DNA from: Halorubrum sp. Atlit-26R
Lineage (GTDB): Archaea > Halobacteriota > Halobacteria > Halobacteriales > Haloferacaceae
Direction of reading: 5' to 3'
Assembly (NCBI RefSeq): GCF_003666015.1
Contig: NZ_QPLT01000001.1
Span: forward strand, 186,001-250,000
DNA: 64,000 nt
The position numbers and the translations under genes are program-made. A model generated the notes under the pieces. The model was given only the letters and a program-made list of their open reading frames with translations. It was not told the DNA's origin and ran no database searches. Below are positions 1 to 8,885 of the stretch, piece by piece; position 1 is the first letter of the stretch; every line of letters begins with the position of its first letter.

Positions 1-449
1 GAGCGGGAGTTCATCTCCGCGCGCACCGTCACGTCCTCGACGTCGACGCCCTCGGGGACGTAGACGAACGTGCCGGTGGTGAACAGCGCGACGGAAAGCG
101 CCGTGAGGTAGTTGTGCTCGGGGTCGAGGACGGACCCGAAGTTCGCCTCGATGACGTCGCCGTACTCGGCGAGCGCCTCGGTGAACGGCAGGACGACGAC
201 CTCGTCGTCGCCCGCGGTCCGCTCGGTCTCGTCGGCCTGGTTCAGCGGGTCGACGAGCGCCTCGAAGTCCAGCGCCTCCAGGTCGGTCCAGCGGCGGCCC
301 GGCGTCTGGATGACGTCGGGTAGGTCGGAGGTCTCCAGCGCGGCCAGCGCGTCGAGTCGGGTCTGTCGGAGCCACTCGGGCTCGTCGCGTTCGTCGGCGA
401 TGCGTCGTACCGTGTCCTCCGAGAGGCTCTCGATTGCTTGCGTGCTCAT
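1..449 (-). CDS. sufD: SufD, Fe-S cluster assembly scaffold subunit (C-terminus beyond window)
   Basis: Only the first 149 codons lie in the window, starting at the ATG at 449-447; the gene runs off the left edge. The N-terminus reads MSTQAIESLSEDTVRRIADE, followed by a DEPEWLRQTR segment that parallels the DEPEWMLERR segment of the adjacent SufB. The family forms the SufBCD scaffold that builds Fe-S clusters in the cytoplasm. It follows sufB after one base (sufB stop at 451-453), so sufC, sufB and sufD are read in that order on the minus strand and are probably co-transcribed. The identity rests on family resemblance to SufB plus position. Confidence 0.9.
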   Translation of the reverse strand, partial: MSTQAIESLSEDTVRRIADERDEPEWLRQTRLDALAALETSDLPDVIQTPGRRWTDLEALDFEALVDPLNQADETERTAGDDEVVVLPFTEALAEYGDVIEANFGSVLDPEHNYLTALSVALFTTGTFVYVPEGVDVEDVTVRAEMNSR

Positions 450-450
450 G

Positions 451-1881
451 TTATCCGAGCGAACCCTCCATCTCCAGCTCGACGAGCCGGTTGAGCTCGA
501 CGGCGTACTCGATCGGCAGCTCCTCCGTGATCGGCTCGATGAACCCGGAGACGATCATCTGTTTGGCGTCGTCGTCGTCGAGACCGCGCGACTGGAGGTA
601 GAAGATGTCCTCGTCGCCGATCTTGCCGACGGTCGCCTCGTGGGCGACGTCGACTTTCGACTCGTTGATCTCCATGTACGGCATCGTGTCCGACGTCGAC
701 TCGTTGTCGAACATCAGCGCGTCGCACTCCACGGCCGTCGAGGAGTTCTCGGCGCCGTCGGCGATGTGGACGAGGCCGCGGTAGTTGGTGCGGCCGCCGT
801 CCTTCGCGATCGACTTCGACTCGACGGTGGACTTCGTGTTCGGCGCGTTGTGGTACACCTTCGCGCCGGTGTCGATGTCCTGCCCCTCGCCCGCGAAGGC
901 GATGGTGATGTGGTTGTCGGAGGCGCCGCGGCCCTTCAGGATCGTCGACGGGTACAGCATCGTCGCCTTCGACCCCATCGAGCCGGAGATCCACTCCATG
1001 CGCCCGCCCTTCTCGGCGATGGCGCGTTTGGTGTTCAGGTTGTACGTGTTCTTCGACCAGTTCTGGACGGTCGAGTACTGGACGTGGGCGTCCTCGCCGA
1101 CGAACACTTCCACGCCGCCCGAGTGGAGGTTGAACGCCGAGTACTTCGGGGCGGAACAGCCCTCGATGTAGTGGACCTCGGAGCCCTCCTCGGCGATGAT
1201 GAGCGTGTGCTCGAACTGGCCCATCCCCTCGCTATTCATCCGGAAGTACGCCTGGACCGGCATCTCCACGGTGGTGTTCTCCGGGACGTAGACGAACGAG
1301 CCGCCGGACCAGATGGCGCCGTGAAGCGCCGCGAACTTGTTGTCGCTCGGGGGGACGCACTTCGTCATGAAGTGCTCGCGGACGATCTCCTCGTGCTCCT
1401 GGACGGCCTTGTCCATGTCACAGAAGATGACGCCCTTCTCCTCCCAGCGCTCCTGCATGTTCTGGTAGACGATCTCGGACTCGTACTGCGCGCCGACGCC
1501 CGAGAGCGCGTTCTTTTCGGCCTCCGGGATGCCCAGCTTGTCGAAGGTGTCCTGGATCTCCTCCGGGAGGTCCTCCCAGCTGTCCGCGCCGCCGCGCTTG
1601 TCGATGTCCGGGCGGATGTACGGCACGATCTCCTCGACGTCGACCTCGGAGAGATCGGGCTGCCCGGGCCAGTCGGTCGGCATCGGCATCTCTTGGAACT
1701 GCTCGAGCGCGCGCAGGCGCCGCTCCAGCATCCACTCCGGTTCGTCCTTGTCCTCCGAGATGACGCGGACCGTCTCCTCGGTGAGGCCCTTTTCGCTCTT
1801 GAAGGCGGACTTCTCCTCCTTCTTGAACTCGAAGCGGGCCTCGGTGTCTGTCTCCTTGAGGTCGTCCTGTTGTGAACTCAT
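451..1881 (-). CDS. sufB: SufB, Fe-S cluster assembly scaffold protein
   Basis: A 476-aa protein with the full SufB beta-helix region, for example GSFVYVPENTTVEMPVQAYF, and the C-terminal HEATVGKIGDEDIFYLQSRG block. SufB is the cluster scaffold of the SufBC2D complex in the cytoplasm. The first 80 residues are acidic and charged, as usual for halophiles. Cysteines are seen in FCDMDK, TKCVPP, EGCSAP and VECDALMF. In the stretch where bacterial SufB carries a cysteine just before a PYIE-like motif, this protein reads NESTSDTMPYMEI without cysteine. A 52-nt gap separates it from sufC, and sufD starts one base after its stop codon. Confidence 0.97.
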   Translation of the reverse strand: MSSQQDDLKETDTEARFEFKKEEKSAFKSEKGLTEETVRVISEDKDEPEWMLERRLRALEQFQEMPMPTDWPGQPDLSEVDVEEIVPYIRPDIDKRGGADSWEDLPEEIQDTFDKLGIPEAEKNALSGVGAQYESEIVYQNMQERWEEKGVIFCDMDKAVQEHEEIVREHFMTKCVPPSDNKFAALHGAIWSGGSFVYVPENTTVEMPVQAYFRMNSEGMGQFEHTLIIAEEGSEVHYIEGCSAPKYSAFNLHSGGVEVFVGEDAHVQYSTVQNWSKNTYNLNTKRAIAEKGGRMEWISGSMGSKATMLYPSTILKGRGASDNHITIAFAGEGQDIDTGAKVYHNAPNTKSTVESKSIAKDGGRTNYRGLVHIADGAENSSTAVECDALMFDNESTSDTMPYMEINESKVDVAHEATVGKIGDEDIFYLQSRGLDDDDAKQMIVSGFIEPITEELPIEYAVELNRLVELEMEGSLG

Positions 1882-1933
1882 AGTGTATCGTTACGGATTT
1901 CCGTGTTTAGGTGTGTCGCGTGCCCGCATTCGG

Positions 1934-2860
1934 TTACGCCGCCTCGAAGGCGTCCTCGCGGACCCAGTCGTACCCCTCGTCCTCCAGCTTCTCGGCGAGC
2001 TCCGCGCCGCCGCTCTTGACGACTTCGCCGTCGAGCATGACGTGAACGTGGTCGGGTTCGACGTAGTCGAGGATGCGCTGGTAGTGGGTGATCTGGAGGA
2101 TGCCCGTGCCCTGCTCGTCGCGGAGCGCGTTGATCCCCTTCGAGACGTCCTTCAGGCGGTCGATGTCGAGCCCGGAGTCGATCTCGTCGAGCACGGCGAC
2201 GCTCGGCTCCAGCATCGCGGCCTGGAGGACCTCGTTCTGCTTCTTCTCCCCGCCGGAGAAGCCGGCGTTGAGGTAGCGCTGCATGAACTTCTCGTCCATG
2301 TCGAGCAGCTCCATCTTCTCGGAGAGGATCTCCTGGAACTCGGCGACGCCGATCTCGCCGTCGTCCGCGGGGCCCTCCATCGGAGAGGTCTCGTAGCCCT
2401 CGTCGTCCTCGTCGTCGGCCTCGGCTTCCTCCTCCTCGTCCTCCTCTTCGAACAGCTCCTCGCGCTCGTCCGCTTTCGCGTTGAGGGCCTGGCGGAGGAA
2501 GTTCGTCATGGTGACGCCCTCGATCTCCGCGGGGTACTGGAAGCCGAGGAAGATGCCGAGCGCGGCGCGCTCGTTCGGCTCCAGCTCGAGCAGCTCCCAG
2601 TGGTAGTCCTCGTCGTCGAGGTCGGCGTCGACGTCGGCGACGTCCTCCTCGCTGAGGTGGAGGAGGATCTCGCCGCCGGTAACCTCGTACGCCGGGTGGC
2701 CGGCGATCACCTTCGCCAGCGTCGACTTGCCCGAGCCGTTGGGGCCCATCAGCGCGTGGATGTCGCCGGACTCGACGGTCAGGTCGACCCCGAGAAGGAT
2801 GCGTTCGCCGCCCTCTTCCGCCACTCGTGCGTGAAGATCGTTGATTTCGAGAGTAGCCAT
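1934..2860 (-). CDS. sufC: SufC, ABC-type ATPase of the Suf complex
   Basis: A 308-aa ABC ATPase. Walker A is GPNGSGKST near residue 39, the signature is [10 protein letters not shown], and Walker B is [11 protein letters not shown]. SufC powers conformational change of the SufBD scaffold and is not a membrane transporter. Bacterial SufC is about 250 aa; the extra length here is an acidic insertion near residues 135-170 (a Glu/Asp run ending in [15 protein letters not shown]), probably a halophile adaptation. It is the first gene of the sufCBD unit; 146 nt of non-coding sequence separate it from the end of polB, and the sufC promoter should lie there. Confidence 0.97.
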   Translation of the reverse strand: MATLEINDLHARVAEEGGERILLGVDLTVESGDIHALMGPNGSGKSTLAKVIAGHPAYEVTGGEILLHLSEEDVADVDADLDDEDYHWELLELEPNERAALGIFLGFQYPAEIEGVTMTNFLRQALNAKADEREELFEEEDEEEEAEADDEDDEGYETSPMEGPADDGEIGVAEFQEILSEKMELLDMDEKFMQRYLNAGFSGGEKKQNEVLQAAMLEPSVAVLDEIDSGLDIDRLKDVSKGINALRDEQGTGILQITHYQRILDYVEPDHVHVMLDGEVVKSGGAELAEKLEDEGYDWVREDAFEAA

Positions 2861-3006
2861 ATGTATTCTCGTGCCTCGTACGTTAACGGTGGGGGTTGAG
2901 GGGGTTAATGGTTACGAATCTCCCCGTCAAAAATCGCAGATCGACCAAGAAATTTTCTACCAATCGAAAACTGCTTTCGACGAGCGGCGTTTCGCCTCGC
3001 CGTCGG

Positions 3007-6000
3007 TCACATGAACGAGCCGAGGCCGGTCTGCTCTTGGCCCGTCTTGACCTCCTCCCACGACATCCCGAGCGCCTCTATCACGCGCTCGATGGGGCCC
3101 TTCAGCGTCTTGTCCAGCATCTTCTCCCAGTCGACCTCGAACTCCTCGGGCACTTGGTCAGCGTACTCGAAGCAGATCACGTCGGGGTCGCGTTTGAACT
3201 CCCCGTACAAGTGGTCCCGCTGCGGGTCGAGCCCCTCCTCGTCTTCCATCCGCGCCCAGAAGTCGGGGTGGACCTTCTCGATGTAGAGCCGCTTCGGCTT
3301 CGACCCGCTCCCGAAGTTCGTCCCGAGCATGAGGTTGGCGTACTTCGCGCCGCGGACCTGCGCGGTCGGCGTGTCGTAGGCGTCGAGCTTCTTGCCGATC
3401 CCGCCCGGAATCCCGATCTCGTCGAGGTCGACGTCGCCGTCGAGCACGCGGGCGATGACGTCGACGAGGTACGCTTTCACCTCCTCTAAGTCCTCGTCGA
3501 TGTCGTCGCCCGTGACGATCGTCTCGATGACGTTCTGCTGGACCTCCTTCGTGATGCCGGCGATGTCCGAGCGCTTGTACTCGAAGCCGGTGATGTCGAT
3601 GTCGTCGACGTCTTTCCCCTCCTTCCAGATGATGTGACCCGCGTACCGCTTCTTCTTGCCCGCTTGGAAGAACCGGCGGTAGAGCTTCTCGAACTCGATC
3701 TCGAAGCGGTGGAACTCGGCGTTTAATTCGTCGCGCGCGAAGTCGTCGTAGCGCTCGTTGATGTGGTCCTCTATCTCGAAGGAAGTCTCGATCGCCTCTT
3801 CCTTCGACATGTCAGATAATGACAACATAACGCTGTCGGTATCACCATAAGCTACCTGATAATTAAGCTCCTCCGCGGCCTCCTCGGTGAAGTCGATAAC
3901 TTCGCGACCGGTCGCCGTGACAGCTGCTGCGCCCTCTTTGTCGTAAAGCCGGAACCGATCCCAACCTGTCACCCCATAGAGTGATTGGCCGACGAACTGG
4001 AACTTCCCGTTCCGCCCCGCGAGGAGCGTGTGGTTGTCTTCGACGGTCACGCAGTAGACGCCGTCTTCGGCCTCGCTTCGGCTTCCGCTCCGGTGCATTC
4101 GAAGCGTGTTCTTCGCGCTTTCCGTGACGTAGATCCGCCAGCTCCCGCTGTCGCGATTGTAGCTCGCGGTGAGTCCGAGGTGGGCACACAGACGGAGCAC
4201 GTCGTCCCGTAACGTCTCGCTCGACGTCGTGTACCGCCACGACCCCGGTTGCCGGTCGCCATCGCCGTCGATCAGCGTCTCCAGGAACGCGCGTTTCTGC
4301 GCCCTCGTCGCCTCGAAGACGCGGTCCGGGATCCGCTTCTCGAAGCTCCCGTCGCCGCAGCGGTCCCGGAGGAGGTCCCCGAGCAGCGCCGAGGTGAACT
4401 GATAGCTGCGGTCGTCCACGTAGTAGTCCAGCCCCATCCGGTCGAGGAGCTGGCCGATCGTCTCGTGGTCGGAGTCGCCGCCGTCGGCTACCGCGTCCTG
4501 TGCGATCTGTATCATCGTCGCGGAGCCGCGGAGATTGTCGCCGAACCGCTTCTCTTCGGAGGTGTATACGTTCCCTTCCGTGACGTACCACGCGAGCAGT
4601 TCGAGGAAGTCGTCGCCGTCGAACGTCCGCGGGATCCACTTCCGCCCGGACTCGCGGTGGACGAAACTCGTCTCGCACACCGACTCGACGTACTCACGGT
4701 GTTCCTCGAACTCCGAGGCGGTGAACACGTAGCCGGTCTCGCCGACGTCCGCCTTCGGCACGCGTCGCGGCGTCCAGCCGAGTTCGGCGGTGAACGTGTG
4801 ACCGTGGACGCTCGGCCGGACCCACACCTCGTACTCGCCGTCGACGAGTTCGGTCAGATCGACCTCGTCGATCCGTTCGCCGTCCGGCCCGTCCCAATCG
4901 TGAGGTAGTTCGTAGTTCGTCGCCCGGTCGAGGTCGCCCGCCTCCACGAAACTGTACCCGTCTTCGGTGATCCCGTTCGTCTCGTTCTTTCGGACGAGCA
5001 TCCGGTGGTTCGGCGTCACCCGGAAGTCGATCTTCGACGTTTCGATGTCGACGAGTTCGTCTCGGTAGTCCGGGTACGCGTGGGTCTCCTCGACGGTCTT
5101 GACCGCCATCTCCTCCGTGTCGGGGTCGAGCGAGTACACGGCGTCGCCGACCTCCAAGTCCGTAATCGACCGAACGCCGTCCGGGGTTACGACCTCGGTG
5201 TCCGGCGTGAAACAGTTCATAATAACCTTGACAGAAGCCTGCTGCCGGTCGTACTGCTCGTACGGCTCGGTCCCGGGGTCGTGGTCGTTCCGGAGCGCCT
5301 TCTTCTCCTCGCGCTCGGAGAGCAGCTCGTCGACCATCTCGCGCATGATCCCGTCCGGCTGCTTCCGGAAGTGGGTCCCGTTGGGCGCGACGTACGTCTC
5401 GCCGTCGTACTCGTCGGGGTCGACCTTCGTCTCCGGCCCGGCGTTGATCGTCACCATGCACATCGGGTACAGTGACTTCAGGTCCTGGACCGTCACCATC
5501 TCCTTGACGCCCGTGATCGGCTCGAAGACGGCGCCGCCCTCGAAGTCTTCCGACTCCTGTTGGCCCTTCGTCGGCAGCGCGAACTTCCCGAACGCCTTGT
5601 GGAGGACGTACATGTCGACGGTGTCGCCGGGCGTCGGCGCGTCCTCGATCTTGCAGCCGACGAAGGTGCGCACCTCGTCCCAGAAGGCGATCACGTCCTG
5701 TTTCCGGTCGATCTCGACGCACAGCTCCACGTCACGAATGCTGTACTCCAAGAGGCGCTCGGGGTCCTGCTCCCAGAGGTCGCCGATGTCGCCCGTGTAG
5801 CGCTCCTTGCCGACGCCGAGCTCGCGCTCGCCGACCGCGTCGAGGCGGTACGACTCCAGCTCGGTGAACATCGTGCGCTTGTACGCGTACAGCAGGTCGA
5901 AGACGACCCGGCCCTTCACGTCGGGGCCACCCCACCCGGAGCGCCACACCTCGCCGATCCGGGAGAGGCGGTCGACGGAGAGGTCGTACTGACTGCCGTC

Positions 6001-7038
6001 GTCGAGGACCTCCATCCGATCGAGGAGATATGGTGCGTCGAAATCTTCGAAATTCCACCCCGTCATAAGATCTACGTCGGTTTCCTGGATGTACTCGACG
6101 AACGCGTCGAGCATCGCGGCCTCCTCCTCGAAGGTGCGGACCCGGAAGTCGATCGCCTCGTCCCCCCCGTCGACGATCCCCTCGTAGTCGGGGAGGTCCT
6201 CGGGCGGCGGCACCTCGGCCTCCGGCGCGTCGTACAGCCAGACGACGTACTCGTCGTCGTAGGAGTCGTGGCTCGTGAGACAGATGATCGGCTCCTCGCC
6301 GTCCTCGGGGAAGCCGCGCCGGTCGTCCACCTCGATGTCGAAGGTGTTCACCCGCATGTCAGCGTCGACCTCGGCCGGTTCGAGGTGGCCCTCGTGGACC
6401 TGGATCGTCCCCTCGCCGTCGTCGAGCCGCCGCTCCTCGACGCGGATCCCGCCGTTGAGCCCGTTGTCGATCAGGAATCGGTTCGGGAACAGGATGTCCG
6501 CCTCGAAGCTGGTCTCGAAGTCGTCGCGGATGTTCCCCACGTCCCGGGGCGTCCGGGTGACGATCCGGGTGAGCGGCTCGCCGCGGATGCTCTCGTACGG
6601 CTCGCCGTCCGGGTTCTCTTCGCGGGTCCCGATCACCGCGTCGTACTCCTCGACGGGGTCGCGGTCGAGGTCGGCCGTGGGCACGTAGAAGTACGGCTCC
6701 ACCCCCAGCACGCGGAGGTGTTCGACGACGTCGTGGTCGGCGTCCTCGACGTTCTCGGCCGGTCGCCGGCCGAACACGTGGACCACCGGGTACTCGTCGC
6801 TGCCGTACCCCTCGACGGCGTAGTCGATCTGGGTGATCATCAGCTCGACGGTCCCGGTCGACTCCGGGAACTTCGCCTCGTCGACATCGACCACGTCGCT
6901 GACGTGCCCGCGTCCGCCGCCGGCGACGACGGCCGCCTCCTGGGCGGCCAGCTCCTCCCGTTCGGTTTCCGTGTCGCCGTCGGTTCCGTCGCCCGCGTCC
7001 CCGGTCGACGAGAAGTCCGACAGCCCCGACTGAGTCAT
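3007..7038 (-). CDS. polB: Family B DNA polymerase (PolB) with an in-frame intein
   Basis: A 1343-aa precursor, read from the ATG at 7038 (MTQSGLSDFSS); an upstream in-frame ATG at 7113 would add 25 basic residues unlike a haloarchaeal N-terminus. The 3'-5' exonuclease motifs are NTFDIEVDD (Exo I), TGWNFEDFDAPY (Exo II) and YSIRDVELC (Exo III). Polymerase motif A is DLKSLYPMCM and motif C is YGDTDSVML. Motif B (SVKVIMN/SLYGVTG) is split by an intein of residues 609-1018. After splicing the enzyme would be 933 aa. It is a replicative polymerase of archaea. Upstream lies a divergent small gene at 7141. The gene seems intact, with all catalytic Asp residues present. Confidence 0.97.
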   Translation of the reverse strand: MTQSGLSDFSSTGDAGDGTDGDTETEREELAAQEAAVVAGGGRGHVSDVVDVDEAKFPESTGTVELMITQIDYAVEGYGSDEYPVVHVFGRRPAENVEDADHDVVEHLRVLGVEPYFYVPTADLDRDPVEEYDAVIGTREENPDGEPYESIRGEPLTRIVTRTPRDVGNIRDDFETSFEADILFPNRFLIDNGLNGGIRVEERRLDDGEGTIQVHEGHLEPAEVDADMRVNTFDIEVDDRRGFPEDGEEPIICLTSHDSYDDEYVVWLYDAPEAEVPPPEDLPDYEGIVDGGDEAIDFRVRTFEEEAAMLDAFVEYIQETDVDLMTGWNFEDFDAPYLLDRMEVLDDGSQYDLSVDRLSRIGEVWRSGWGGPDVKGRVVFDLLYAYKRTMFTELESYRLDAVGERELGVGKERYTGDIGDLWEQDPERLLEYSIRDVELCVEIDRKQDVIAFWDEVRTFVGCKIEDAPTPGDTVDMYVLHKAFGKFALPTKGQQESEDFEGGAVFEPITGVKEMVTVQDLKSLYPMCMVTINAGPETKVDPDEYDGETYVAPNGTHFRKQPDGIMREMVDELLSEREEKKALRNDHDPGTEPYEQYDRQQASVKVIMNCFTPDTEVVTPDGVRSITDLEVGDAVYSLDPDTEEMAVKTVEETHAYPDYRDELVDIETSKIDFRVTPNHRMLVRKNETNGITEDGYSFVEAGDLDRATNYELPHDWDGPDGERIDEVDLTELVDGEYEVWVRPSVHGHTFTAELGWTPRRVPKADVGETGYVFTASEFEEHREYVESVCETSFVHRESGRKWIPRTFDGDDFLELLAWYVTEGNVYTSEEKRFGDNLRGSATMIQIAQDAVADGGDSDHETIGQLLDRMGLDYYVDDRSYQFTSALLGDLLRDRCGDGSFEKRIPDRVFEATRAQKRAFLETLIDGDGDRQPGSWRYTTSSETLRDDVLRLCAHLGLTASYNRDSGSWRIYVTESAKNTLRMHRSGSRSEAEDGVYCVTVEDNHTLLAGRNGKFQFVGQSLYGVTGWDRFRLYDKEGAAAVTATGREVIDFTEEAAEELNYQVAYGDTDSVMLSLSDMSKEEAIETSFEIEDHINERYDDFARDELNAEFHRFEIEFEKLYRRFFQAGKKKRYAGHIIWKEGKDVDDIDITGFEYKRSDIAGITKEVQQNVIETIVTGDDIDEDLEEVKAYLVDVIARVLDGDVDLDEIGIPGGIGKKLDAYDTPTAQVRGAKYANLMLGTNFGSGSKPKRLYIEKVHPDFWARMEDEEGLDPQRDHLYGEFKRDPDVICFEYADQVPEEFEVDWEKMLDKTLKGPIERVIEALGMSWEEVKTGQEQTGLGSFM
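3985..5214 (-). other. Intein in PolB at the motif B (pol-b) site, with LAGLIDADG-type endonuclease
   Basis: This 410-residue segment begins at Cys609 (CFTPDTEVVTPDG, splicing block A) and ends at Gln1018, just before Ser-Leu-Tyr-Gly of the polymerase. Block B is TPNHRMLVRKNE. The two DOD endonuclease motifs are LLAWYVTEGNV and LETLIDGDGDR, so the homing endonuclease may be active. Block F reads DNHTLLAGRNGKFQFVG and then Gln; the usual C-terminal His-Asn is replaced by Gly-Gln. The +1 extein residue is Ser, as needed for splicing. Insertion interrupts the conserved NSLYG motif, so polymerase activity depends on splicing. The other two known PolB intein sites (after SLYP and inside YGDTDS) are empty. 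Confidence 0.95.
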
Positions 7039-7110
7039 ATCCGCCCTTCGGCGGCACCCGGCTAAAAAACTCGGCTTTCGGGTGCGGCGAGGTATCCCGG
7101 CACGGAAAGG

Positions 7111-7118
7111 CATATATT
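7111..7118 (+). promoter_or_regulatory. TATA box for the 7141 gene
   Basis: CATATATT is centred about 27 nt before the ATG at 7141, the usual distance for a leaderless haloarchaeal transcript. Confidence 0.6.
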
Positions 7119-7140
7119 GTGTGATTACTTACCACGGTCT

Positions 7141-7314
7141 ATGTCTTCGGACCCACGTTCCGAACCCCGGGGGACTCGCCCGACCGATTCCGACGCGGTC
7201 GACGCCGAGGTGGAGGCGTACGAAGACGACGGGAACGTGGTGCTTTTCGACGCCACGAACCCCCTCGCGTGGGTCGAAGCGAGCCGAACCGTGCGGCTCG
7301 CCGACGCGCTCTGA
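7141..7314 (+). CDS. Small conserved haloarchaeal protein (DUF7331-like)
   Basis: A 57-aa acidic protein, MSSDPRSEPRG to the end EASRTVRLADAL. The C-terminal half (EAYEDDGNVVLFDATNPLAW and following) resembles short haloarchaeal proteins I recall as DUF7331; the number was not checked. No membrane segment or metal site is visible and the function is unknown. The start at 7141 is chosen because a TATA box lies 27 nt upstream. It is divergent from polB, so the 102 nt between the two genes hold both promoters. Confidence 0.75.
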   Translation: MSSDPRSEPRGTRPTDSDAVDAEVEAYEDDGNVVLFDATNPLAWVEASRTVRLADAL

Positions 7315-7381
7315 GGCGGCGGGCCGGCTCCCGCCGCGTCCGGACGGAACCCCTTTGCCCCGGCGCGGCGTACGCCCGGGC

Positions 7382-7819
7382 GTGTTCAGCCTCGACGAGG
7401 ACGACGAGGGCGAGATCTCCGTCGGCGAGAGCTCCGACGCCGAGCGGGAGATGACGCCCGACATCCCCCAGGCGCCCTCGGTGAAGTCGTTCGACGACGG
7501 GGGCGACTTCGAGGGCGCCAGCGACGTGGACCGGGGGACCCTCCGCGCGTTCGTCGTCGCCGTCATCTACGCCAACGCCGCCGTCCTTCTCGTCGCGCTC
7601 GGCCCGATGGTGTGGTTCTTCGAGGGCTGGTCGCGGATCGGTCCGGCGCTGTTCGTCGTCGGTCTCCTGGCGGGCATCCGGACCTACCAGACGTACCGGG
7701 CGTGGGAGCGATCACGGGACGAAGACGCCGAGGCAGACGCTGAAGTCGCCGAGACCGACGGAAACGCCGAAACCGACGAGGGCGACTTCGGCCCCGACGC
7801 GACGCCCCCGGAAACGTAA
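7382..7819 (+). CDS. Two-helix membrane protein, haloarchaeal (DUF7322-like)
   Basis: A 145-aa protein from a GTG start at 7382 (MFSLDEDDEGEISVGES). The N-terminal 60 residues are acidic and contain PDIPQAPSVKSF. Two hydrophobic segments follow (AFVVAVIYANAAVLLVALGP and a segment ending in FVVGLLAGIRTYQ), then a charged acidic tail. It is probably an inner membrane protein with cytoplasmic tails. Its stop codon overlaps the start of the next gene (TAATG), pointing to translational coupling. Function unknown; the DUF7322 label is from memory. Confidence 0.8.
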   Translation: MFSLDEDDEGEISVGESSDAEREMTPDIPQAPSVKSFDDGGDFEGASDVDRGTLRAFVVAVIYANAAVLLVALGPMVWFFEGWSRIGPALFVVGLLAGIRTYQTYRAWERSRDEDAEADAEVAETDGNAETDEGDFGPDATPPET

Positions 7820-8313
7820 TGTCCGGCGAGCGCCCCTTTCCGACCATGCAGACGGTCCGCGACGCCGACGGCGAGACGTACCTCCTCGTGAAGCGATCCG
7901 CCGAGTCGAGCCGGGTGCGTGACCCGGCGACCGGCGCGGAGCGGTACGTCGATAACGACCAGATCTCGGTCGTCGACGGCGAGTCGCCGCTCGCGACCGC
8001 GGCCTCCGGCGTGCCGGAGCCGGTCCGGCGGACGCTCGGCGCGGTCCGCGACGACCGGTCGCTCGGCCTGCTTGCGGTCGTCGTCGACGAGGGGCCGATC
8101 GCCGCGATCGACCTCCTCGACGCCGCCGACATGTGCGAGTCCGACCTCCACGGGACGATCACGGAGTTCCGCGCGGCCGGACTGGTCGAGGAGACCGAGG
8201 TCGCGGGGCGACGCGGCTACGAGGCGACCGCGGTCGCGGTCGAGGCGCTGGGGCTGTTGCGGGACGGGTCGGCGGACGAGGCTGACGGGGTTGACGAGGG
8301 CGACGGCGACTGA
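7819..8313 (+). CDS. Winged-helix-like haloarchaeal protein (DUF7346-like)
   Basis: A 164-aa soluble protein. Residues 1-60 look like a small beta domain (DGETYLLVKRSAESSRVRDP). Residues 75-150 resemble a winged helix: LLDAADMCESDLHGTITEFR as helix-turn-helix, and the wing EETEVAGRRGYEATAVA. The tail is acidic. It may bind DNA, but nothing shows a target. It is coupled to the upstream membrane protein by a 1-nt overlap, so the two may work together. Downstream is a repeat element that separates it from rad50. Confidence 0.75.
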   Translation: MSGERPFPTMQTVRDADGETYLLVKRSAESSRVRDPATGAERYVDNDQISVVDGESPLATAASGVPEPVRRTLGAVRDDRSLGLLAVVVDEGPIAAIDLLDAADMCESDLHGTITEFRAAGLVEETEVAGRRGYEATAVAVEALGLLRDGSADEADGVDEGDGD

Positions 8314-8354
8314 TACCTCACTTATAACCGCGATCTGCGGTCGGCCGCGGCTGT

Positions 8355-8768
8355 TCGCTTATAAATTGCTGACAGTAAACCGCCGTTGACTACTTCTAAA
8401 GCGCCACCCGCTCGTTTATAAATAACTGACCGTATATCGACAGCGAACACCTCCAAAGCCCCAGCCGGGAGGCGGGCGCACGCTCGCTGCGCGCTTCACT
8501 CGGTCGCTCACTTCGTTCGCTCCCTCGTTCCAGTGCTTACGTCGCTTGCGCCCGCCTCCCGGCTGCCCCTTTGAGTCCCACCCGCACAGCGACCGCACCT
8601 CACACCTCCCCAGCCTCGTCGCCGGCGGCTTCGCCGCCGGCTGCCAGAGGCGCGTCGCGCCTCGCTGCCGCTCGCTCGGGGCTCCCTTCGGTCGCCCACG
8701 TCGCTCGCGGCGTCCCTCGCGCGTGCTCCTCGCGGCCGCCGGTGGCGGCCGCTCGCAGGCACGCGCCG
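8355..8768 (+). repeat. Structured intergenic repeat element, copy 1
   Basis: This fills most of the 572-nt gap between convergent genes (stops at 8313 and 8886). Two TTATAAAT boxes (8359 and 8416) are 57 nt apart. The 27-nt inverted repeat arms lie at 8454-8480 and 8547-8573, pairing except for a CCC/CCC internal loop. Next come the linker CCCCTTTGAGTCC and the conserved CACACCTCCCCAGCCTCGTC, a 9-bp hairpin at 8621-8641 and a 9-bp hairpin at 8732-8752 flanked by GCGCGTGC/GCACGCGC. Three further copies in the window share this order. Short ORFs across it are an artefact of the repeat. The remaining bases to 8885 hold an ATTTATAAAA stretch near 8850 and nothing else recognised. Confidence 0.85.
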
Positions 8769-8885
8769 ACATGGAGGGGCGGTCTGACGTCGCCGTCCCT
8801 CTCAGCGGCGGCGTCGCCGCGGGCTTCTACCGCTCCTGCCGTCGTCTGATATTTATAAAAAGACCCGGCGCAGCGGCGGTGACGC

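Noticed and set aside
8416..8772. Short protein frames across repeat copy 1, with a WGFGGV-like motif on the minus strand
   Set aside because: The same frame fragments appear in each repeat copy and change with the stem sequence; no consistent start or codon pattern.
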